Source of the DNA: Brevibacillus brevis
Lineage (GTDB): Bacteria > Bacillota > Bacilli > Brevibacillales > Brevibacillaceae
Direction of reading: 5' to 3'
Assembly (NCBI RefSeq): GCF_022026395.1
Contig: NZ_CP041767.1
Span: forward strand, 4,274,501 to 4,338,500
DNA length: 64,000 nt
Shown here: piece by piece, positions 15,331-25,294 of the stretch
Position numbering within the stretch: the first letter of the stretch is position 1
Layout of the letters: each line of letters opens with the position of its first letter
Notes under the pieces: model-generated
Seen by the model: only the letters and a program-made list of their open reading frames with translations
The model's database searches: none
Told to the model about the DNA's origin: nothing
Made by a program: the position numbers and the translations under genes

Positions 15331-16001
15331 ACGACGATCTCCAAACGATAACCAAGTCCTCGGACCGTCCGGATCAAAAAGCCGTACATCGCTTCCGGAA
15401 AACGTTCCCGCAACCGGTTGATGTGCACGTCTACCGTACGCTCATTCCCCTCAAAATCATAGCCCCATATTTGTTCGATCAGCTGCTCGCGGGAAATGGT
15501 CTGCCCGGGATAGCTGGCCAGTTTGAACAACAGCTCGAACTCCTTTAGTGGGATCGTCCAGGTTTTCGTGCCACTAGTGACTGCAAATGTTTTACGATCA
15601 AGTAACAGTTGACCTGCTTGAACCTGATGCGAAGCGGCAATCCGGTAGCGCTTGAGCAGCGCTTTTACCCGGACGACCAGCTCCTGCGGATCAAACGGCT
15701 TCACCAAATAATCATCTGTCCCCAGCTCAAAGCCTTTGATTTTTTGTGATGTCTCTCCCTTGGCAGTCAGCATGAGCAAGGGAAAATCATAATACTCACG
15801 AAGCTTTCGACACAGCTCCCAGCCGTCCATGTTCGGCATCATGATGTCAAGAATCACCAGTTGTGCGGCAACTGATTCCAATTTGTCCAATGCCTCCTGT
15901 CCGTCAACGGCTTCCACTATCGTAAAGCCTTCATTGCGCAAGAAGACGCTGACGAGCTCGCGAATATGCGGATCGTCGTCAACTACCATAATCGTGGTCA
16001 C
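15327..16001 (-). CDS. Response regulator, OmpR/PhoB family
   Basis: 224 residues: receiver domain with acidic pocket VVDDD, phosphoacceptor Asp in LVILDIMMPNMDGWELC, conserved Thr/Lys in LTAKGE and DYLVKPF, and a C-terminal winged helix (EFELLFKLASYPGQTISREQL, then TVDVHINRLRERF). It is the partner of the adjacent histidine kinase. The GTG start at 16001 has SD GAGGGTG. Its likely target is the promoter region of the operon's first gene, where TAAACG repeats 11 bp apart are found (17829-17845). Confidence 0.94.
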   Translation of the reverse strand: MTTIMVVDDDPHIRELVSVFLRNEGFTIVEAVDGQEALDKLESVAAQLVILDIMMPNMDGWELCRKLREYYDFPLLMLTAKGETSQKIKGFELGTDDYLVKPFDPQELVVRVKALLKRYRIAASHQVQAGQLLLDRKTFAVTSGTKTWTIPLKEFELLFKLASYPGQTISREQLIEQIWGYDFEGNERTVDVHINRLRERFPEAMYGFLIRTVRGLGYRLEIVV

Positions 16002-16004
16002 GTT

Positions 16005-17762
16005 CTACACCCTCTCTTTTACGAGCAATTGCTGACTAGCCAATTCCCGGTACATCTCATGAGTTTGAAAAAGCTCTTCATGTGTACCCATACCTGTGAT
16101 TTTTCCCTTTTCCAAAAAGATGATTTGGTCTGCCTCCACCACGGTAGACAAGCGATGGGCAATCACGAGGGTGGTGCGTCCCTTCATCAAATTTTGCAAC
16201 GCCTTCTGGACGATCATCTCGGAATTACTGTCCAAGCTAGAGGTCGCTTCATCCAGCATCAAGATTTGCGGGTCCCGAAGCAGTGCACGGGCAATGCCGA
16301 TTCGTTGGCGTTGTCCACCCGATAGCTTCATGCCTCGCTCCCCTACTTCTGTCTCATAGCCATTCGGCAATTCCTCAATAAATTGATCCGCATAGGCCAT
16401 CTTTGCCGCTTCCTTCAACTCCTCGTCGGTAATCGTCCGTGAAATCCCGTAGCAAATATTCTCTCGGATGGTTCCGGCGATCAATGGACTTTCCTGGGAA
16501 ACGTAGCCGATTTGACTTCTCCATGACTTCAAGGAAAAATCCGTGATGGGATCATTGCCTAGCCTGATTTCTCCAGTCAGTGGCTGGTAATATCTTTCAA
16601 CCAGGGAAAACAACGTCGTCTTGCCGCTGCCGCTCGGTCCGACAATCGCATTTACTTTTCCGGCCCCAATCGTAAAGCTGACATCATCGAGAATGGTTTC
16701 CCCGTTCTCATACGCGAAGCTCACATGGCTCAAATGGATGGGCAGTCCTGCGTTTTCAAGCGTCCGTCCTGTCAGAAGATCTTCCTCTTCAGCGTTCAGT
16801 GTCGAGATGATTCTTTCGGTTGCCCCCATGGCTTTTTGTAACGAGGTGAAAAACTGTGTGAATTGCCCCAGTGGGATGACAATTTGCACCAGATACAAAA
16901 TAAATGCGACCAGCTCACCAGCTGTCAATGCTCCCATGGACACGCGCATGCCACCATAGCCGATCACAACCACGAGCAGCACCATCAGGATAAAGGACAT
17001 TAGCGGTCCAATGACGGCTTGGACTTTTCCTTCTCTCAGCCCGAATCGGAACAAATTCCCGATTGCCTTTGTTCCCATTCCCAACTCGTGGGTTTCGGCA
17101 TTGGAAGATTTGACGAGCCGCATTTCTTGGAGCACTTGATTCATAATGGTTGTAAAGCTGGCGGTTTCATCTTGCAATCCTTTTGAAATTTTGTACATCT
17201 GACTGCCAAGCGGCATGAGAATCCCGATGCACAGCGGCACAGCAACGAGCATGGTTAACGTCATTTGCCAATCGAGGTAGAGCAAGGTCACCACAGAACC
17301 AACAATCGTGATCAATCCTGTGAAAAAGCTGGACAGGTGCTCCGTAATCAGGCTTTTCACAACGCCGGTATCGTTTGTCATTCGACTGATCGTATCACCA
17401 GTCCGGTTGTTATCATAATAAGAGATCGGCAGGACGAGCAGTTTTTTCCATAGTCGTTCACGGAGTGAGGCCACCACACTCTCGCCGACATGATTTAATA
17501 AGTAGATGGACAGTCCTCCTGCAATGGCTTGTGCGACAAAGGCAACGATCATTAGAATGATTTGTGGTGTTGTGATCGTAGACAGGGAAAAGCTGTCCAC
17601 CAAATCCTTCGTAAACAACGGTATCACTAAGCTAACTAGTGTAGTTGCGATGCTCATGAACAACGCGACACCGATTTTCAGCTTGGATGGCTTTGTGTCC
17701 CTAATTAATCGAAAGAAAGGTCGCCAGTTTCCCCATTTCGCTACGCTGTTGGTTTGTTCCAT
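16005..17762 (-). CDS. ABC exporter, permease-ATPase fusion (BmrA-like)
   Basis: 585 residues, the usual length of a half-size type IV ABC exporter: six membrane helices in residues about 25-310, then a nucleotide-binding domain with Walker [11 protein letters not shown]-loop VSQES, signature [16 protein letters not shown], Walker [13 protein letters not shown] and H-loop AHRLST. It would act as a homodimer in the cytoplasmic membrane, exporting drugs, lipids or peptides; the closest style is Bacillus BmrA (YvcC). It is the first gene of an operon with a response regulator and histidine kinase, so its expression is probably induced by its substrate through that pair. Confidence 0.92.
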   Translation of the reverse strand: MEQTNSVAKWGNWRPFFRLIRDTKPSKLKIGVALFMSIATTLVSLVIPLFTKDLVDSFSLSTITTPQIILMIVAFVAQAIAGGLSIYLLNHVGESVVASLRERLWKKLLVLPISYYDNNRTGDTISRMTNDTGVVKSLITEHLSSFFTGLITIVGSVVTLLYLDWQMTLTMLVAVPLCIGILMPLGSQMYKISKGLQDETASFTTIMNQVLQEMRLVKSSNAETHELGMGTKAIGNLFRFGLREGKVQAVIGPLMSFILMVLLVVVIGYGGMRVSMGALTAGELVAFILYLVQIVIPLGQFTQFFTSLQKAMGATERIISTLNAEEEDLLTGRTLENAGLPIHLSHVSFAYENGETILDDVSFTIGAGKVNAIVGPSGSGKTTLFSLVERYYQPLTGEIRLGNDPITDFSLKSWRSQIGYVSQESPLIAGTIRENICYGISRTITDEELKEAAKMAYADQFIEELPNGYETEVGERGMKLSGGQRQRIGIARALLRDPQILMLDEATSSLDSNSEMIVQKALQNLMKGRTTLVIAHRLSTVVEADQIIFLEKGKITGMGTHEELFQTHEMYRELASQQLLVKERV

Positions 17763-17828
17763 TCGTTCATTTCTCCCCTTTTTCCTCCACTCATTTTCAC
17801 TTGCAAGTGATAAGATACTGCATGAATG

Positions 17829-17845
17829 TAAACGAAATATAAACG
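17829..17845. promoter_or_regulatory. Candidate response-regulator site, direct repeat
   Basis: Two TAAACG hexamers start 11 bp apart (17829 and 17840), a spacing usual for OmpR-family regulators, in the region before the ABC exporter gene. The rest of the 17763-18053 interval holds a CACTTGCAAGTG palindrome near 17800-17811 and the aconitase promoter. Confidence 0.35.
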
Positions 17846-17974
17846 GGATAATAATTCAAGTGCGTGCAATTTTCTTCTTTCTAAGTAAGAAGACGTTTCT
17901 GATCCAATTTTCTTTACCTATGATTTTTGTATATAAATGATGAATTTGGGGTAGAAGCCGGGAAACAAATCGTA

Positions 17975-17980
17975 TATAAT
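17975..17980 (+). promoter_or_regulatory. -10 element of the aconitase gene
   Basis: TATAAT about 75 bases upstream of the start codon. The -35 position (TAGAAG) is poor, which would suit an activated or tightly controlled promoter. Confidence 0.5.
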
Positions 17981-18007
17981 AGGTTCGTAATGAAGAAACG
18001 AAACAAC

Positions 18008-18024
18008 GTTTCACCAGATGAAAC
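18008..18024. promoter_or_regulatory. Inverted repeat GTTTCA-N5-TGAAAC in aconitase leader
   Basis: GTTTCACCAGATGAAAC lies between the -10 element and the start codon. Arms and spacing equal those of the perfect palindrome upstream of the IclR-family gene (26830-26850); 16 of 19 core bases agree. A regulator bound here would block transcription of acnA. Confidence 0.45.
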
Positions 18025-18053
18025 TCCAAGTTATTATAGGGAGGTTGTATACA

Positions 18054-20783
18054 TTGGCTAACAAAGATGCTTACAAAGTAAAGTCTTCCCTGCAAGTAGG
18101 CGACAAGTCTTTTGCTTACTATCGCCTGCAAGGGTTGGAAGAACAAGGATTGGGCGATGTTTCCAAACTGCCGTTCTCCATTAAAGTTCTGCTCGAGGCT
18201 GCTGTTCGTCAGTTCGACGGCCGCGCGATCACCAAAGAACACGTACAACAATTGGCGACCTGGACAAAAGGCCGCGACGAAAACCAAGAAGTACCTCTCA
18301 TGCCAGCTCGTATCGTTCTGCAAGACTTCACCGGTGTACCGGCTGTAGTTGACTTGGCAGCGATGCGCATCGCGATGAAGCGCGCTGGTGGAGATCCAAA
18401 ACGAATCAACCCGTTGGTTCCAGTTGACCTCGTTATCGACCACTCCGTCATGGTTGACGATTTCGGTAACGCGTCCGCTCTGGACAACAACATGAAATTG
18501 GAATTCGAACGCAACCAAGAGCGCTACCGCTTCCTGCGTTGGGCACAAACTGCGTTTGACAACTTCCGTGCGGTTCCTCCAGCTACTGGTATCGTTCACC
18601 AAGTAAACTTGGAGTACCTCGCAACTGTAATCGCTACTCGCGAAGTAGATGGCGAATTGGTTGCTTTCCCTGACTCTCTCGTAGGTACTGACTCCCACAC
18701 CACTATGATCAACGGTCTTGGTGTTCTTGGATGGGGTGTTGGTGGTATCGAGGCAGAAGCAGGAATGCTCGGACAACCTCTGTATTTCGTAACGCCAGAA
18801 GTAGTTGGTTTCAAACTGACTGGTACCCTGAGTGCTGGTGCGACTGCAACCGACCTCGCTCTGACTGTTACGCAAATGCTGCGTAAAAAAGGCGTTGTAG
18901 GTAAATTCGTGGAGTTCTACGGACCAGGCCTGTCCAACATCTCGCTGGCTGACCGCGCTACCGTAGCGAACATGGCACCTGAGTACGGCGCTACTATGGG
19001 CTTTTTCCCAGTAGATGCTGAGACACTCAACTACATGCGTCAAACCGGTCGTGAAGAAGACCTGATCTCCTTGGTTGAAACTTACACCAAAGCACAAGGC
19101 CTCTTCCGTACTGACGAGACTGTTGACCCAGTATTCTCCGAAACATTGGAACTGGATCTGTCCACTGTCGTACCTAGCTTGGCTGGTCCAAAACGTCCTC
19201 AAGACCGCGTAGAACTGACTGCTATGAAGGAATCCTTCAATAACAGCCTCGTGACGCCGATCGACAAAGGCGGATTTGGTCTCTCCGAAGAGAAAATCGC
19301 AGCTAGCGCACCTGTTGCTTATCCAAACGGTGAAACAGCTACGCTGAAAACTGGTTCGGTTGTTATCGCAGCGATCACTTCCTGTACCAATACATCAAAT
19401 CCTAGCGTAATGCTGGGTGCAGGTATCCTGGCGAAAAAAGCTGTGGAAAAAGGCCTGAAAAAGCCTCCTTTCGTAAAAAGCTCCCTGGCTCCAGGTTCTC
19501 GCGTAGTTACCCAATACCTGAAAGACGCTGGTCTGATCGATTCTCTGGATGCTATCGGATTCAACGTCGTAGGTTATGGTTGCACCACTTGCATCGGTAA
19601 CTCCGGTCCATTGCCAGAGGAAACCAGCAAAGCTATCGCTGACGAAGATCTGACAGTTGCAGCGGTACTCTCCGGTAACCGTAACTTCGAAGGCCGTATC
19701 CATGCACAGGTAAAAGCGAACTACCTCGCTTCTCCTCCATTGGTTATCGCCTATGCACTCGCAGGTACTGTAAATATCGACCTGACTACAGAGCCAATCG
19801 GCACTGGCAAAGACGGTCAACCTGTATTCTTGAAAGACATCTGGCCAACTCCACAAGAGATCGCAGCTGCTATGGACAAAGCTATGAATCCGGCTCTGTT
19901 CCGCGCTGAGTACGGCCAAGTGTTCACACAAAACGAAGCTTGGAACAAAATCGACGTTCCAACTGGCGACCTGTATGAGTGGGATGAAAAATCCACGTAC
20001 ATCCAAGAACCGCCATTCTTCCAAAACCTGGCTGGAGAAATCGCTAAAATTGCAGACATCAAAGCAGCGAACACCATCGCACTCTTCGGTGATTCTGTGA
20101 CAACTGACCATATCTCCCCAGCTGGTAACATCTCGCCAACTAGCCCAGCAGGTCTGTATCTGCAAGCAAACGGCGTAGAGCGCAAAGACTTCAACTCCTA
20201 CGGTGCTCGTCGTGGTAGCCACGATGTCATGATGCGCGGTACATTTGCGAACATCCGTATCCGCAACCAAGTAGCTCCTGGAACTGAGGGCGGCGTAACG
20301 AAATACTTGCCAACTGACGAAGTAATGTCCATCTACGATGCTTCCATGAAGTATCAAGCAGACGGTACTCCACTCGTTGTACTGGCTGGTAAAGAGTACG
20401 GTACTGGTTCTTCCCGTGACTGGGCAGCAAAAGGTACATTCCTCTTGGGTATCAAAGCGGTTATCGCTGAGAGCTTCGAGCGTATCCACCGTGCTAACCT
20501 GGTTGGTATGGGCGTTCTGCCTCTGCAATTCGCTGATGGCCAAAGCTGGAAGTCCCTCGGCATCGACGGTACTGAGTCCTTCAGCATTGTGGGTCTCTCC
20601 GATGATGTTCAACCTGGCCAACGCGTAAAAGTAGAAGCAACGAAGAAAGACGGCAGCACTTTCGAATTCGAAGTAATCGTGCGCCTCGATTCCATGGTAG
20701 ACGTAGACTACTACCGCAATGGTGGTATCCTGCAAACGGTTCTGCGTCAGTTGCTGGATGAAGGCAAACCAGTAAACGCGTAA
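18054..20783 (+). CDS. acnA: Aconitate hydratase
   Basis: 909 residues, the standard size of bacterial AcnA/CitB. Iron-sulfur ligands are visible in [13 protein letters not shown] and [11 protein letters not shown]; the swivel domain has [32 protein letters not shown] and the [13 protein letters not shown] loop. It isomerises citrate and isocitrate in the TCA cycle and in other Bacillota moonlights as an iron-responsive RNA-binding protein. The TTG at 18054 is preferred to the ATG at 18018 because GGGAGGTT stands just before it and conserved sequence begins at [13 protein letters not shown]. Codon use is even and strongly biased, as in highly expressed genes. A candidate operator at 18008-18024 and two terminators downstream frame the unit. 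Confidence 0.97.
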   Translation: MANKDAYKVKSSLQVGDKSFAYYRLQGLEEQGLGDVSKLPFSIKVLLEAAVRQFDGRAITKEHVQQLATWTKGRDENQEVPLMPARIVLQDFTGVPAVVDLAAMRIAMKRAGGDPKRINPLVPVDLVIDHSVMVDDFGNASALDNNMKLEFERNQERYRFLRWAQTAFDNFRAVPPATGIVHQVNLEYLATVIATREVDGELVAFPDSLVGTDSHTTMINGLGVLGWGVGGIEAEAGMLGQPLYFVTPEVVGFKLTGTLSAGATATDLALTVTQMLRKKGVVGKFVEFYGPGLSNISLADRATVANMAPEYGATMGFFPVDAETLNYMRQTGREEDLISLVETYTKAQGLFRTDETVDPVFSETLELDLSTVVPSLAGPKRPQDRVELTAMKESFNNSLVTPIDKGGFGLSEEKIAASAPVAYPNGETATLKTGSVVIAAITSCTNTSNPSVMLGAGILAKKAVEKGLKKPPFVKSSLAPGSRVVTQYLKDAGLIDSLDAIGFNVVGYGCTTCIGNSGPLPEETSKAIADEDLTVAAVLSGNRNFEGRIHAQVKANYLASPPLVIAYALAGTVNIDLTTEPIGTGKDGQPVFLKDIWPTPQEIAAAMDKAMNPALFRAEYGQVFTQNEAWNKIDVPTGDLYEWDEKSTYIQEPPFFQNLAGEIAKIADIKAANTIALFGDSVTTDHISPAGNISPTSPAGLYLQANGVERKDFNSYGARRGSHDVMMRGTFANIRIRNQVAPGTEGGVTKYLPTDEVMSIYDASMKYQADGTPLVVLAGKEYGTGSSRDWAAKGTFLLGIKAVIAESFERIHRANLVGMGVLPLQFADGQSWKSLGIDGTESFSIVGLSDDVQPGQRVKVEATKKDGSTFEFEVIVRLDSMVDVDYYRNGGILQTVLRQLLDEGKPVNA

Positions 20784-20826
20784 GCAAACGAATAAAAAAT
20801 AAGTTCGTATCAGCACCCACCCAATG

Positions 20827-20871
20827 AAAAGGGCAGGCTCCGAGTATCTCGGCAGTCTGCCCTTTTTACGT
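20827..20871 (+). terminator. Terminator after acnA
   Basis: Stem AAAAGGGCAG/CTGCCCTTTT with T run. Confidence 0.85.
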
Positions 20872-20896
20872 TCCCAGTCAGAACATGGTTGTCGTT

Positions 20897-20932
20897 AAAC
20901 AGGCCTCTCTACACTTGGTCTGTTTTTTGTTT
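20897..20932 (+). terminator. Second terminator-like hairpin before alr
   Basis: Nine-base stem AAACAGGCC/GGTCTGTTT with one G-U pair, followed by T6. It is either a backup terminator for acnA or, if a promoter lies upstream of it, a leader terminator of alr. Confidence 0.6.
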
Positions 20933-21030
20933 TCACTTCCTGATAGTGATAGGCCACGCCTAAGAAGAAGAAACGGTGAATACGCATGGAAGAGGGAATT
21001 GTTTCCCACAAAAAGGGAGGGATTTTCGTG

Positions 21031-22212
21031 ATGAAACAGTTGTTTCGCGAAACCTGGATCGAGGTCAATCTCGATGCCATTAAGAAAAACATTCGGGCCA
21101 TACGCCGGCATATTCCTGAACAGACGAAAATCATTGCAGTTGTAAAAGCGAATGCCTATGGCCATGGTTCTGTTGGAGTAGCCCGCCATGCCCTCGAGTA
21201 CGGGGCTACTTCTCTCGCTGTCGCCATCCTGGAAGAAGGCATCGTCTTGCGAAAGGCGGGCATTGTAGCACCTATTCTCGTGCTGGGATTCACTCCTCTT
21301 TCACGTGTCAAAGAGGCGGTCGCCTGGAATATTGAGCTGTCTGCGTTTCAGGCCGATTGGATCAAAAAAGCCGATAAAATTGTCAAAGCAACCACTTTCT
21401 CCAATCGTTTGAACATCCATATCAATGTAGACACTGGCATGGGACGTCTCGGCGTACGGACAAAATCTGCGTTGCTTTCAGTCGTGAAGGCGTTAACTTC
21501 AAGCTCTTCCCTTGCATGGACCGGAATCTTCACTCATTTTTCCACTGCGGATGAACCTGACCACACATTAACCAAAGCGCAACACGAGTTATTTGTTGAT
21601 TATCTTCGTTACCTGAAGGAAAAAGGCTTCGAGCTTCCGACCGTACACATGTGCAACACCGCCGCCACTATTGCTTTTCCCGAATATAGCGCCGATATGA
21701 TCCGCCTCGGAATCGGCATGTACGGGCTGTATCCATCCGCTTATATCCGCCAACTCCATCGTGTGAAGCTCGTTCCGGCACTCAGCTTGAAATCGCGCTT
21801 CTCCTATGTGAAGACAATGCTGACGCCACCTTATACCATCAGTTATGGGGCTACATACATAGCAAAGCACGGAGAGGTCATCGGGACGGTTCCAATCGGT
21901 TATGCCGACGGATATTCGCGCGCACTCTCTAACCGGGGATTTGTTCTGTATCGAGGCAGAAGGTTGCCAATCGCAGGGCGAGTGACGATGGATCAGATGA
22001 TGGTCAGCTTGGGAGAAGGCAGTGGAAAGCAAGGCGATGAAGTCGTGATTTATGGCAAGCAAGGAAACCTCGAGATTACTGTCGATGAGATTGCTGAAAT
22101 GCTCGGAACGATCAATTATGAAGTCGTTGCCACCCTCAGTAATCGCATCCCTCGTTTGTTTTTGGAAAAAGGGGTGATTGTAGAGATCTCTCATCTGTTG
22201 CCGGAAGGGTAA
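21031..22212 (+). CDS. alr: Alanine racemase
   Basis: 393 residues of a fold-type III PLP enzyme. The cofactor lysine is in AVVKANAYGHG (Lys39); further marks are DTGMGRLGVR, TAATIAFPEYSADMIRLGIGMYG, and the catalytic tyrosine in TISYGATY followed by TVPIGYADGYSR. It makes D-alanine for peptidoglycan in the cytoplasm. In spore formers a second alr is often tied to sporulation; which copy this is cannot be told. The ATG at 21031 is chosen because AGGGAGGG lies 9 bases upstream; the frame is open further 5' without an SD. The GTG at 21028 is an alternative. Confidence 0.95.
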   Translation: MKQLFRETWIEVNLDAIKKNIRAIRRHIPEQTKIIAVVKANAYGHGSVGVARHALEYGATSLAVAILEEGIVLRKAGIVAPILVLGFTPLSRVKEAVAWNIELSAFQADWIKKADKIVKATTFSNRLNIHINVDTGMGRLGVRTKSALLSVVKALTSSSSLAWTGIFTHFSTADEPDHTLTKAQHELFVDYLRYLKEKGFELPTVHMCNTAATIAFPEYSADMIRLGIGMYGLYPSAYIRQLHRVKLVPALSLKSRFSYVKTMLTPPYTISYGATYIAKHGEVIGTVPIGYADGYSRALSNRGFVLYRGRRLPIAGRVTMDQMMVSLGEGSGKQGDEVVIYGKQGNLEITVDEIAEMLGTINYEVVATLSNRIPRLFLEKGVIVEISHLLPEG

Positions 22213-22291
22213 ATGAGGCAGACTTGGAGAATAATTTTTCCCCGAAAACGAAAAATAGGGAAAACCAAATTCGCATAAAAGGAATGGAAAC

Positions 22292-23884
22292 ATGAAGCCG
22301 CGATTCACATACGCCACCCTTCTCCTGTTGGTGCTGAGTCTGACTGTGATCAGCTGCAAGCCAGACTCAGCTTCCCAAATCCGTCAGCATAGCCTTAAGG
22401 CTCAACCCACGGCTGAGAAAAACGAATCACAAAAGCCTGTCCTGCTCATTCTCATTGATTCGTTAATGGACAAACCACTGCAAGAAGCAATCCGGCAAGG
22501 CCGCGCTCCAGCTTTGGGCTATTTGCTTGCAAACGGGCGCTATTACCCGCAAGTTGTGAGCTCATTCCCCACCATGTCGGTGGCGATCGACAGCACCCTT
22601 CTTACAGGGACGTATGCCAATCAGCATCATGTACCGGGATTATCCTGGTTCAGCAACAAGGAAAAGCGGATGATTTATTACGGGTATGGTCCCAAAGAAG
22701 GGCTAAAGATCGATCAGCCACAAGTGCTGTTAGATATCCTTCATCAATTAAACCTGGTCCAGCTCAATCCGCATACGAAAACCATCCATGAAGAATTGGC
22801 GGAAAAAGGCAAGGATACCGCTTCCATCAATGCGATTCTATGGCGAGGCAAAACGCCCCACACCTTACAAATCCCCCGTCTCATTGATTTCGGCACACGT
22901 TTGCCAAGTGAACTGAATGTGACCGGACCAAAATTGATGTCGTATGCAGCATTTGCCCAGCTTGATCCGAATCAAAAGCGTGAAAAGCGCATTTGGCGAA
23001 AATACGGGATGAACGATGAGTTTTCCGCGCAGGAGGCTGCCTATCTCATCGCCAACAAAAAGCTTCCCCCTCTTACCATCACCTACTTGCCGGAAAATGA
23101 TATGGAAGTACATAAGAAGGGACCCGCTACGATCGAAGGGATTGAAAAAGCGGATAAAGCGCTTCAGACCGTACTCGATGCATTTGGCTCGTGGGACAAA
23201 GCAATCAAAGAAGCGCGGTGGATCGTCATGGGAGACAGTGGACAGACCCCTGTTCTGAATGATCGCAAGACCGCTACCATTGACTTGCGCAGCTTATTGA
23301 CCGACTATCGTATAGCCAAAATCAGTCAGCCTGTCACCCCTACTGATCAAGTCGTGATTTCGACCAACGAACGGATGGCTTATATTTACGCCTTGGACTC
23401 ACGTATTCCGTTATCGGATATCGTAAAACGCTTGCAGCGTGAAGCTAAGCTGGACATCATTGCGCGTAAGGAAGATCAAAAGATTGTCGTAACAGCAGGC
23501 CAGATCAATCAACAGTTTTCTTACCAGCCAAACGGTCCCTATATTGATCCATATGGTCAAACATGGACCTTCGATGGCGATCCGCGTCTGCTGGATATGA
23601 CCATCAAGAACAACCGGATGACATACGGGAAATACCCGGACGTTCTAGCGAGGCTCTATGGCGCAATGAATTCGCATGAAGGCAGATATGTGGTCGTTAC
23701 TGTTCAGCCTGGGCATGAGCTCATTACCGAAAGCTCTCCCACCCATATCGGCGGAGCGGCACACGGTTCCTTGCACGAGATCGACTCACTCGTTCCCCTG
23801 CTGGTAACCGGGACAACCACGAAACCCAAAACTTTGCGTATCGTCGACTTGAAAGATTGGCTGCTGCGCCTGACAACCGAGTGA
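22292..23884 (+). CDS. Lipoprotein phosphodiesterase, alkaline phosphatase superfamily
   Basis: 530 residues. The first 22 form a lipoprotein signal peptide with lipobox VISC, so the mature enzyme is anchored outside the membrane. The rest matches type I phosphodiesterase/nucleotide pyrophosphatase: metal Asp in LLILIDSLMD, nucleophile in SSFPTMSVAIDS, HHVPGLSW, a second metal site in VMGDSGQTPV and GGAAHGSLHEIDSLVPLLVTG near the C-terminus. It probably hydrolyses phosphodiester or nucleotide substrates at the cell surface; the substrate is open. It stands 79 bases after alr on the same strand and may share its transcript. Confidence 0.85.
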   Translation: MKPRFTYATLLLLVLSLTVISCKPDSASQIRQHSLKAQPTAEKNESQKPVLLILIDSLMDKPLQEAIRQGRAPALGYLLANGRYYPQVVSSFPTMSVAIDSTLLTGTYANQHHVPGLSWFSNKEKRMIYYGYGPKEGLKIDQPQVLLDILHQLNLVQLNPHTKTIHEELAEKGKDTASINAILWRGKTPHTLQIPRLIDFGTRLPSELNVTGPKLMSYAAFAQLDPNQKREKRIWRKYGMNDEFSAQEAAYLIANKKLPPLTITYLPENDMEVHKKGPATIEGIEKADKALQTVLDAFGSWDKAIKEARWIVMGDSGQTPVLNDRKTATIDLRSLLTDYRIAKISQPVTPTDQVVISTNERMAYIYALDSRIPLSDIVKRLQREAKLDIIARKEDQKIVVTAGQINQQFSYQPNGPYIDPYGQTWTFDGDPRLLDMTIKNNRMTYGKYPDVLARLYGAMNSHEGRYVVVTVQPGHELITESSPTHIGGAAHGSLHEIDSLVPLLVTGTTTKPKTLRIVDLKDWLLRLTTE

Positions 23885-23906
23885 GTAAGGCAGTTTTTTA
23901 GAGAAA

Positions 23907-23942
23907 GGGCGGGTTTCGGAAAATCTGCCCTCTACTCTTTTT
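23907..23942 (+). terminator. Weak terminator after the phosphodiesterase gene
   Basis: Imperfect stem AGGGC..GCCCT with a 15-16-base loop followed by CTACTCTTTTTA. Confidence 0.45.
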
Positions 23943-23980
23943 ATTCCGTCGTTTTATTACTTCCCCTTATCTTGATCCTG

Positions 23981-24272
23981 CATCGGAATCATCCTTTTCT
24001 CTTACATCCGGCAAGAAACAGACCTGCGAGGCTATGGGGAAGAAAAACGCTGGGCGCATGCTACCGCTCATGCTGCAGACGCTCTCGATGACCTGACTCA
24101 ATGCAGTGAACTGGATCAGACTGACCTGTCTGGAATCGTGATGAACTCTCAATGGATGATTTGGATGGATGGGTTCGGAGTTTTGCGAATCGTTTGGATA
24201 GTAGCTATTCAATCGAATCGTATAAGTGGATTGCAGCGACCTTGCTTCCTCTAAGTTCACAGCGAGCATAGT
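23981..24272 (+). pseudogene. Remnant of a DUF2785 protein gene
   Basis: Plus-strand reading gives YIRQETDLRGYGEEKRWAHA and then TAHAADALDDLTQC (about 24004-24110), a clear match in style to the core of DUF2785 proteins (LRGYvegkGWaHaaAHaAD). About 70 bases on, the frame shifts: RLDSSYSIESYKWIAATLLP ends at a stop at 24270-24272 in another frame and looks like the protein's C-terminus. No start codon or SD is present, and only about 90 of some 280 expected residues remain. This explains the otherwise empty 457-base interval 23885-24341. Confidence 0.6.
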
Positions 24273-24341
24273 CACCGAAAATCAAAACGAATACATGTTC
24301 TCCCCCATTTTAGGCACCCTACTGATGAGGAGGGATGATGC

Positions 24342-24665
24342 ATGGATCAACGAAACTTTGAACAAATTTATGAAACGTACAAAAATGCCGGAGAACAACA
24401 GGCGATCCAGGAAAATGAAGACAACAGCCCACTGACGAATACGGGAAAAGAGCAAATCGTCGCCGTCAGGAAAAATGACGATGGAGACTTGATCGCCTTT
24501 AAAACAGACACAGGCCGCGAGCTCGACTATATCACCGCACTCAACGACGCAAAGGCTGGCAAGCTGGCTCATGTAGACGTATTTCACAAGTATGGGAGAG
24601 ACATTCTGCGGAGTGAGCCAGACGGAATCAAGGAAAACAATTTGGATAATCTGCCTGACTTTTGA
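24342..24665 (+). CDS. DUF3892 domain protein
   Basis: 107 residues. The stretch EQIVAVRKNDDGDLIAFKTDTG, then LDYITALNDAKAGKLAHVDV, and the end GRDILRSEPDGIKENNLDNLPDF are those of DUF3892, small proteins common in Bacillota. Function is unknown; the family looks like a compact alpha/beta domain. The first 35 residues are acidic and probably flexible. A strong SD (GAGGAGG) precedes the ATG. It is monocistronic and ends at a terminator at 24670. Confidence 0.85.
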   Translation: MDQRNFEQIYETYKNAGEQQAIQENEDNSPLTNTGKEQIVAVRKNDDGDLIAFKTDTGRELDYITALNDAKAGKLAHVDVFHKYGRDILRSEPDGIKENNLDNLPDF

Positions 24666-24669
24666 CGGC

Positions 24670-24709
24670 AAAAAGGTCGCCCACAGCAGAATCGGGGCGA
24701 CCTTTTTTT
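24670..24709 (+). terminator. Terminator after the DUF3892 gene
   Basis: Stem AAAAAGGTCGCCC/GGGGCGACCTTTTT with T run; symmetric enough to work on both strands for the convergent DUF4188 gene. Confidence 0.85.
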
Positions 24710-24781
24710 GTATCGACGCGCATTGGATTAGTGGATAAACTTACCGCTACTCAATTCTTTTGTGGCTGCCGGTCTCTTCTG

Positions 24782-25285
24782 TTATTGTGCAGGAGTAGGA
24801 ACTGCTGGCTCGTTCTCACCGCCCAAACGCCGGCGTGCCGTCTCCCTTTTTCCCACTGCCGGTAGATGCTCTCCTGCCTTGGCCAATCCCCAGACAGGCA
24901 TATTTCCGTAAAGACATTCGTATTTTCCCGCATCGACCAAATACGTCTCGTGAAAAATCCCAACCGTTCCATCCATTCCTACCGCTTGGTTGAACTTCTT
25001 CCACGCGCTCAGATGATTGTGGCTTTTTCTCGCGTAATTTTCCAGGTGCTCATAGGATCGCCAGTACTGGATTTGGGTGATTTCACGGAGATTAAAATGC
25101 GAAGTGTGCCCCAAAAGTCCGAGCTCAGGATGCTGATACAACTCTCGCATCATGCCACCCATGGCGTTGGCTACTGGCATCCACTTATGAACCGCAAGCA
25201 TACGGTTGATTCGCATCCCGATGATAAATACGACGAAAGATCCTTCCATTTGTGCTGTAAAACGCCCCGGAACTACTTTTGCCAT
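24782..25285 (-). CDS. DUF4188 domain protein
   Basis: 167 residues with the DUF4188 hallmarks: GRFTAQMEGSFVVFIIGMRI, ELGLLGHTSHF, QYWRSYEHLENYARKSHNHL and a late GIFHETYLV. The family is annotated as a putative monooxygenase-like ferredoxin fold (related to antibiotic monooxygenase dimers), without proven substrate. It lies 9 bases after a TetR-family repressor gene on the same strand, so it is probably the repressor's target and induced by some small molecule. The SD AGGTAGGGGAG is well spaced. The last 25 residues are polar and unlikely to be folded. Confidence 0.82.
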   Translation of the reverse strand: MAKVVPGRFTAQMEGSFVVFIIGMRINRMLAVHKWMPVANAMGGMMRELYQHPELGLLGHTSHFNLREITQIQYWRSYEHLENYARKSHNHLSAWKKFNQAVGMDGTVGIFHETYLVDAGKYECLYGNMPVWGLAKAGEHLPAVGKRETARRRLGGENEPAVPTPAQ

Positions 25286-25294
25286 CCGACTCCC

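Noticed and set aside
17856..20816. Long minus-strand frames (about 448 and 473 codons) opposite aconitase
   Set aside because: They are mirror frames produced by the strong codon bias of acnA. They have no SD and no recognisable protein features, while the plus strand encodes complete aconitase.
23967..24275. 102-codon minus-strand frame in the 23.9-24.3 kb gap
   Set aside because: The plus strand shows broken DUF2785 coding in the same place; the minus frame has no SD and no family likeness.
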